64,000 nt of DNA, taken from NCBI RefSeq assembly GCF_002288925.2, contig NW_022098076.1, forward strand, positions 67,435,964-67,499,963. Reading direction: 5' to 3'. The notes under the pieces were generated by a model. The model saw only the letters and a program-made list of their open reading frames with translations. It had not been told where the DNA came from and ran no database searches. Positions 58,331 through 64,000 of the stretch are shown in pieces; within the stretch, counting starts at the first letter, position 1, and every line of letters begins with the position of its first letter. A program made the position numbers and the translations under genes. Source of the stretch: Delphinapterus leucas. Lineage: Eukaryota; Chordata; Mammalia; Artiodactyla; Monodontidae.

Positions 58331-58799
58331 ACTAATTTTCTACTGATGAAAGAATTTTCAATTTTTTTTTTTTAATATGCAGGGCTTCCCTTGTGAGCAA
58401 GCAGATTTTACTTCAATCAGAGGGCTTTAGAAATTATGTCTTTCTTCAATGTGCCTTTAAATTTGAGGCTGCTTTTTTGTAGCAAAGAACTTTTTATTGT
58501 TTGTGGTACACTATATCAGGCAAATCTATTTTAAATATTAATGTGTATCTCATTAATTTATTTGCATTAGCTGAGCACTGTGAACAGCTGTGCAGTTTCT
58601 AAAATTCACTCAGTGTTTGGTCCAGCAGCTATACTGGCCAAGAGGTGCACCCTGGTCGGGAGCTGTTTTAGAATAAGAAGGAGGGTCTTCAGCTGAGTCC
58701 AAAAGTATGGCAATGGCTGATGGCAGCCCTGGCATTAGTTATATATTACTGTGCTTGAAAGAAAACAGAAGTATAATTCCTTATAGAGTCTAATCAGGC
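58331..58799. other. Spacer, no gene seen
   Basis: Nothing recognised. Confidence 0.5.
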
Positions 58800-59080
58800 T
58801 TTTTCCAAATGAGCTGCCCTCACCACTCATCTGTGACTCTGTGGCTTACAACTACTTCTTGGGTCCAATGGAAACTCCTGGAATGCTCTTCCTTAGGCCC
58901 TCAGCTGAATGCCTCCCTTCTCACCAGTTACCCTCTCCCATTTCTCTCGCTTTGATCTGCCTTTATTTCTCAGACAGGCTCTCTCCTTTCTCCACCCCCA
59001 CTTCTGAGCCTTGTTCAAAATTCATTCTACCTTGATGCTCTTCTAGAACAGACCCCACCTCCTCTTATCCACTCCTCAAC
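58800..59080 (+). mobile_element. L2 LINE fragment
   Basis: 'aatggaaactcctggaatgc', 'gctgaatgcctcccttctca' and 'ctgagccttgttcaaaattc' suggest a decayed L2 just downstream of CRYGC. Confidence 0.5.
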
Positions 59081-59170
59081 CTTTAAGAGGGAGTATTTAC
59101 AGGTGAATTAATTGGCACGCAATGAAAGAAAAACAGAAGCCAACGATTGCCAACAATACAGACTAAATAC

Positions 59171-59176
59171 TTTATT
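59171..59176 (-). terminator. CRYGC polyadenylation signal
   Basis: AATAAA on the minus strand, 37 bases past the TAA stop. Confidence 0.85.
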
Positions 59177-59212
59177 AGGTTCCAAATGAGAAAATGGTAG
59201 TGTGAAACTATT

Positions 59213-60779
59213 TTAGTATAAATCCACCACCCTCCGCAAAGAGCCGGCCTTAGCATCCATGGCCCCCCAGTCGTGGTAGCGCCTGTACTCTTGGGGTCGC
59301 AGTAGGTACTGCCGGCCGCAGTAGTTGGGCATCTCATAGAGGACCCAGCAGCCCTCCAGCACGTGGAGGGAGCGGACCTCATTCAGGTGGAAGCGGTCCT
59401 GGATACAGGAGCAGTCCTCGCTCAGCTCCACCATGAGGCCTTTGTGATCCTCTCTCTCATACAGCCGCAGCCTGTGGGAGCTTGTCTGCTTGGTCCACAA
59501 AGAGAAAGAGCAGAAAAAGCAACCAAAGAAGAGATGAACTTGGCAGGTTGGGGCATGAGGTTGTCAGTGTCAAAACTGAGACTCTGAAATTGCTGTGAAT
59601 GCTTCGTATGGATCTGTGTTCTACTAGCATTTAACAAATGCTCATTTTCTACTTCTTGTGTGAGAGGTGGAATTTTTAAGAAGTTCAAGGTCTGGGTTAG
59701 AATCCATCACAAGCTCAAATATCTTGATTCCTAATTCTTAATTCCATAATTTCTCGATTCCTAGGTGATAAACCTACATTTTGGGGGAAAACGATAAGTA
59801 TTTTGCCTATATTTTAATATGAGTATTATCTCCAAAAGTTATATACATATACACATAAATTTACCACTAAAACAGAATTTTAAAAAATCACATCCTTTGG
59901 TGGAAAATTTATATAAATAGTCTGAAACCAGAATTCAACTGATTTTCCAAATTAAGAAAAATTACCTTTTCCAAAATTGGAAGATAGCTTTGAATAGCCT
60001 ATATTAACAACAGAGTTTTCCATTTTTACTAGTCTGCAGTGGAAACTATCTAATTTGTTCATTATCAATTCCTTTACTATAGGTAAAAGTTAATTTGTTA
60101 GAAATACTGCCTTCTTATGCCTAAACAGCTTCCCACTTGCAAGTTTGTTTTATATCCCATTGTGATATTACATTTGTCACACACAAGCTTTGACTGACCT
60201 AATGGCAGCAAAGATTAAAAACAAAACTGACTCTTTCCCTAAGTGAATTCTTCCTTATATTCTCTGCTGTTTTTGTGCCGGGATCTATCTGGGCTTTGGC
60301 AGCTACCCAAAGCCCACTTAACCTTAAGGCGTATTTAAAGGAAAACTTTCCTCGCCCTAACACCCGTCACTAACAGAGTGAGGACACTCAGGTGGCATGA
60401 CTGAAATCAAGCTGAACTCACTTGGGGGATGAGACAGCAGGAGCGGATGGAGTCGTTGAAGCCCATCCACTGCTGGTAGTCGGGGTAGTCGCCGCGCCGC
60501 AGGAAGTACTGGTGGCCCTGGTAGTTGGGGCGCTCATAGAGCATCCAGCAGCCGCTGTCCACCCGGATGGAGTTGCAGCGGCTGAAGTAGGGCTGCAGGT
60601 TGGGGCAGTCGCTGCTGCACTCGTAGCAGCGGCCCTGGAAGCCCCGGTCCTCGTAGAAGGTGATCTGCAAAGGAAGTATAATTCAAAATTAAATCATTTG
60701 CTCCCCATAATGCATCTTGTATAGAGGCATTTTTCCCCGCTCCATTTTATTTCACTTGTGTTCCGTTTACCTTCCCCAT
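59213..60779 (-). CDS. CRYGC: Gamma-C crystallin (intact)
   Basis: Lens-fibre structural crystallin. Exons: 60779-60771 (Met-Gly-Lys), 60664-60422, 59485-59213; introns 106 bp and 936 bp. Donors are GTAAAC and GTGAGT, acceptors CTGCAG-type rc and AAGCAG; 174 codons, TAA stop. Assigned to gamma-C from exon 3: [34 protein letters not shown] and SCCLIPQ at the exon 2 end match human gamma-C as I know it. Core tryptophans are W43, W69, W131 and W157. Cysteine-rich: about eleven Cys, including CYEC (16, 19), SCC (79-80), EDCSC and NYCG. Intron 1 differs in length and sequence from the 80-bp intron shared by the other two genes, so this gene lies outside the 5' conversion block. Confidence 0.94.
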
Positions 60780-60892
60780 GGCTGGTTGACACGATGATGT
60801 GAGTTCAGTGTGATGGGGCCCCGGCAGCGCAGCGGGTCTATATAGCAGGACGGCTGCTGTGTTGGCAAGAACAACACAAAAGGGGCCCCGGG
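60780..60892 (-). promoter_or_regulatory. CRYGC lens promoter and 5' UTR
   Basis: TATATA at 60839-60844, Maf-like gctgctgtgttggc at 60853-60866 and CCTTTTGT (minus) at 60876-60883. The same order and spacing occur in the other two genes, though the leader between TATA and ATG is more diverged. Confidence 0.82.
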
Positions 60893-60899
60893 GGTGAGT

Positions 60900-62060
60900 A
60901 AGGGGGTTTTATGGATCCCTTTTGCATGCTGCATTCAGTGGAAATGCCTGTCTAGTCTGCCCTCATTCTCTGGTATATTCTAACGCTGTCTGTTCGGGCT
61001 CTGGATGAGTCCCTAGAGTTGCTTTTATTTGGATTCTTAGTGTTTTATAAATTTATCAGCACATCAGTGTGAACTTTTGACCTGAAACTCACATCTCTAT
61101 ACATATGATTCGTTTATGCCCTGTGTATTTTGGGGGAAAAAATCCATGTCTTTATGGAAGTGCCCCAGAATTCCAGAGAGGCTGTGGGTGAAGCAGAATG
61201 CCACAAGCACTGATTTTCCTGGACCACGGAGACCACTCTATCTTAAAACTGCTTTCTTCACAGGACTTGTCAATCCAGTACAGGACACAAATCTGGATTC
61301 TCATTTTTGCTAGTTTTGACAATGCTTTAAGGCATAGCTTTTAACTTCCTCTTTGGTGAGTACGCTTCATATAACTGGAAACCAGCCCCTTGTAGCTGAC
61401 TTGTGATAAGAACCAAAAGAAAGGTTTTTATGACCATTGGGTTCAAGACTGAGAAGTATATTGCTTTATAGATTGCTTTCCCTTCACCAGGGGAAGGCAG
61501 TAAAGCCTCGTGGACTCAGAATGTCCACTTAGTAGCCACATGAACTTGGCAAGCCACACAACCTCTCAGAGCAGGAGTTATTTTATAATACTTATCTCAT
61601 GGGATATAATATGTTGAATGAGAGAGAGAAAGAAAGAAAGAAAGAGAGAAAGAAAGAAAGAGAGAAAGAAAGAAAGAAACAAAGAAAGAAAGAAAGGGCC
61701 TGCAGCCTCTAATATTTGAAAGCTGGTCTGGCCCTCAGAGCTAGGCCATATTTCCCTATTAGACATAAACAATCTCACAAAATACCAACTGAGGCCAGGT
61801 TACCCTGAGACCATGATGAAATGAGACAAAATAAGGCGATTTTGTAATTTTGTCTCAGCATAGGCAAAAACAAAGCGAATGTGCCACCCACAAAACACCA
61901 GACACAGGCCCTCTCTCAGCAAAAATGATTAACTGCTACTTCTATATCAATTGCAGCTTAATCCTTGTTCTTTGCTCCCTTCCCCATGAGTAGAACTATT
62001 AAGATATCCAATTATAAAATTACCCTTGCTGTCTGACAACATCCAATTTAGTGAACTCCT
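60900..62060. other. Spacer upstream of CRYGC
   Basis: No gene found. Holds the GAAA microsatellite at 61619-61696. In human, CRYGB lies farther upstream of CRYGC, so its absence before 64 kb is not evidence of loss. Confidence 0.55.
61619..61696. repeat. (GAAA)n/(GAGA)n microsatellite
   Basis: Nearly 80 bases of gaaa with gaga interruptions; the opposite-strand Ser/Phe/Leu frame is an artefact. Confidence 0.95.
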
Positions 62061-62068
62061 GCTTTTTA

Positions 62069-62206
62069 TTTTATTGTTTATTTTATGTTTTTTTGGCCGC
62101 ACCACGCAGCATGTGGGGTCTTAGTTCCCTGACCAGGGATTGAACCCGTACCCCCTGCGGTGGAAGTGCGGAGTCCTAACCACTGTACCACTAGGGAAGT
62201 CCAACA
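62069..62206 (-). mobile_element. Short CHR-family SINE
   Basis: Reverse: 'ggccgcaccacgcagcatgt', 'ccctgaccagggattgaacc', 'accactagggaagtcc'. A clear exact duplication was not found, so ends are approximate. Confidence 0.85.
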
Positions 62207-62629
62207 TCTGCCTTTTTAGGCACTTCCCCAAGTCACCCAACCAAAGTACAAGTCCTATCATAGTTCTTTCTAACCCTCTTACGGAGACAGTCCATGCTTC
62301 CCCATGGTGTATGTTCTCTCCGTCACTGTAACCAGTAACAAACCCCTTTGTTTCACAACAGGTGTGTCTGGTGGCTTTTGGCTAAAGGACATTGACCTGA
62401 ATAAGTGGGATTATGTGTTTAATGTGTTTGGCACATACCTGGCACAAATGAGCCCTGAATAAACGTTTGATATTAGTAATAGTGAGACATTATTAAGGAT
62501 GACTTCAGCCCAATTGTCTCTCTCAAAAATGTTCAGTCCTCTCAAAGATGCCTGAAAAATGTCTCCACCACAAAGCTGTTTTGTGGTAAAAATGTAGATT
62601 TGGAATGAACTTTAGAAATCATCTAGTGT

Positions 62630-62802
62630 TCTTCAAACTCCAGGGTGCATTAAGAATCACCTGTGCTTATTAAAAATGCTAATTGCCAGGCTCTACCCTC
62701 TTCTGAGATGCTGCATCGTTAGATCTGGAAAGGACTCTAGGAATCTGTATTGTTATCTGGCAGCAGCAGGTCGTTCTTGACCAAACTTTGAAAAACACTA
62801 CT
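62630..62802. mobile_element. MER5-like hAT MITE
   Basis: 'ttcaaactccagggtgcatt', 'aagaatcacctgtgcttatt', 'aaatgctaattgccaggctc' and 'accaaactttgaaaaacact' match MER5A layout with complementary ends. Confidence 0.7.
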
Positions 62803-62841
62803 CTGATTTATTCCTTCTTCTTTTCTTTTCCATTCTTTTCC

Positions 62842-62842
<1 letters not shown>

Positions 62843-62878
<36 letters not shown>
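62843..62878. repeat. (TG)n microsatellite
   Basis: About 17 TG units at the boundary of the L1 fragment that follows. Confidence 0.95.
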
Positions 62879-62879
<1 letters not shown>

Positions 62880-63095
62880 CTGATTTACAGTGTTTTGTTA
62901 GTTTCAGGTGTAGCGATTCAGTTATACATATATTTATATCTATTCTTTTTCAGATGCTTTTCCCTTATGGGTTATTGAGTATAGTCCCCTGTGCTATATA
63001 TGAGGTCCTTGTTGTTTACTATTTTATGTATAGTAATGTGTATATGTTAATCCCAAACTCCTAATTTATCTCCCCGCCCCTCCGCCCTGCCATCC
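62879..63095 (-). mobile_element. Cetartiodactyl L1 3'-end fragment
   Basis: 'agctgatttacagtgttttg', 'agcgattcagttatacatat', 'tagtcccctgtgctatatat' and 'atcccaaactcctaattta' match the reverse form of the family at 8733-8990. Confidence 0.75.
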
Positions 63096-64000
63096 ATCTT
63101 TACTTTTGTATTCTCACTAACTGGAAAAATGAACTGGCCCGTAAAGTTTACTCAATAAGTGTCTGGGGGATATGAACGTTATTCCCTCGTCTGAAATTCA
63201 TCGTTGTAATAGTCCACGGGACCTCTTTCAAAGGCTCAGCAAAACAGGCCTACACACTCGCATCAAAGTTCAGCATTTGCAACTTTCAATGTGTAGGATG
63301 ACATAAGCACCCTGCATTTGATCTATTTAATGGGCATTTATAATAGGCGAGATGAGTAAGCAAAAGAGAGAAAACAGAACTGTGCTGTCCCCTAAGCCCT
63401 CTGCTCCTTCGTAATTCTAATTTTATGTCTTCTGAGATGCCAAATTACTGTTACAACAGCAGTGTCCAATTCCAGAGTTTTGCTAGTGTCTGAGGTCCAA
63501 TCAACTGTCCACCTTACTACCCACATGCTTGCTTCCTAGTATTAATAATTAACGTAGCATTTGTATCATATACGTGCTTGGTTAAATGAGAAGAGGTCAT
63601 TTGGTTGGCGGCCATGTAGACCAAACTCTCCCAAACAAGGAGACTGGGTAAGGACCCGGAGATCACCATCATAGCACCAGCCTCTGGTTCTCTTTCTCGG
63701 CTTGTCTTTGATGGCCATTCAGTAACTGACGTGAAAACAGGAGGCAATCATTGACCCACCTCTGCTTAACTCCTATGGCATTCCTCTTGGAACAAATGAA
63801 TTTTCATGTTAAAAATGTGAAATAAAATTCATATTTTATGGTAAAGCAAGAAAAATTTCAGCATAAAAATTCTTTTCTGCCCTTTGGCCTCCCCTCTCCC
63901 TCCCCCTCCCCCCCATAATGATTCTGCATTATACATCAACCAGACCTCCCCCATCATCAAGAATGCCTGCTCAACCATAAACAGCAACATTCTCCTAGCA
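63096..64000. other. Right-end spacer, no gene seen
   Basis: Nothing recognised beyond a C-rich run at 63887-63913. Confidence 0.5.

Noticed and set aside
61619..61696. CRISPR-like array among tandem repeats
   Set aside because: All tandem tracts are mono- to tetranucleotide microsatellites or one minisatellite, with no spacer-repeat alternation and no cas genes.
60900..64000. CRYGB exon 3 near the right edge
   Set aside because: No gamma-crystallin motif or matching splice/poly-A context seen; CRYGB probably lies beyond the window.

Overview
This window is nuclear DNA from a mammal, almost certainly a cetacean (whale, dolphin or porpoise). More than 20 copies of the tRNA-derived CHR-type SINEs typical of Cetacea and hippopotamus lie in both orientations. 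They occur with young ungulate/cetacean L1 sequence and with older eutherian repeats (L2, MIR, MER5, MER2, Tigger1, MaLR-type LTRs). There is no prokaryotic, plasmid or viral gene organisation.

The only protein-coding genes I can support are three intact gamma-crystallin genes, all on the minus strand. They are a CRYGE/F-type gene (about 31.66-34.19 kb), CRYGD (41.39-43.24 kb) and CRYGC (59.17-60.89 kb). Each has the canonical three-exon structure: 9 bp coding for Met-Gly-Lys, 243 bp for Greek-key motifs 1-2, and 273 bp for motifs 3-4 plus stop, giving 174 codons. All have consensus splice sites, an AATAAA signal and a shared TATA-box promoter with Sox-like and Maf-like sites. The proteins are structural lens-fibre crystallins needed for transparency and refractive index. 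The order E-D-C along the plus strand matches my knowledge of the human CRYG cluster, where the E copy is a pseudogene.

Layout. 1-31.6 kb: gene-poor flank downstream of the cluster, full of SINEs, L2, L1 fragments, LTR-like sequences and an odd SINE/non-repeat chimeric retro-insertion at 15.5-16.3 kb. 31.7-34.2 kb: CRYGE-like gene. 34.2-41.4 kb: SINEs, an old L1, a solo-LTR-like element and a minisatellite. 41.4-43.2 kb: CRYGD. 43.2-59.2 kb: enlarged D-C spacer with a 7.1 kb nearly full-length L1 (minus), a nearly complete Tigger1 DNA transposon and older L1 pieces. 59.2-60.9 kb: CRYGC. 60.9-64 kb: microsatellites, one SINE, one MER5-like element and an L1 3' end. CRYGB would be expected beyond the right edge.

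The most interesting signals are evolutionary: a 5' gene-conversion block between the E-like gene and CRYGD; an exon-3 patch in which the E-like gene resembles CRYGC instead; retention of an intact E/F-type crystallin; the chimeric retrocopy; and an L1 with open ORF1 but mutated endonuclease and RT catalytic sites. I found no evidence for a new kind of biological system. Repeat family names come from recognition by eye; repeat edges without target-site duplications are approximate.
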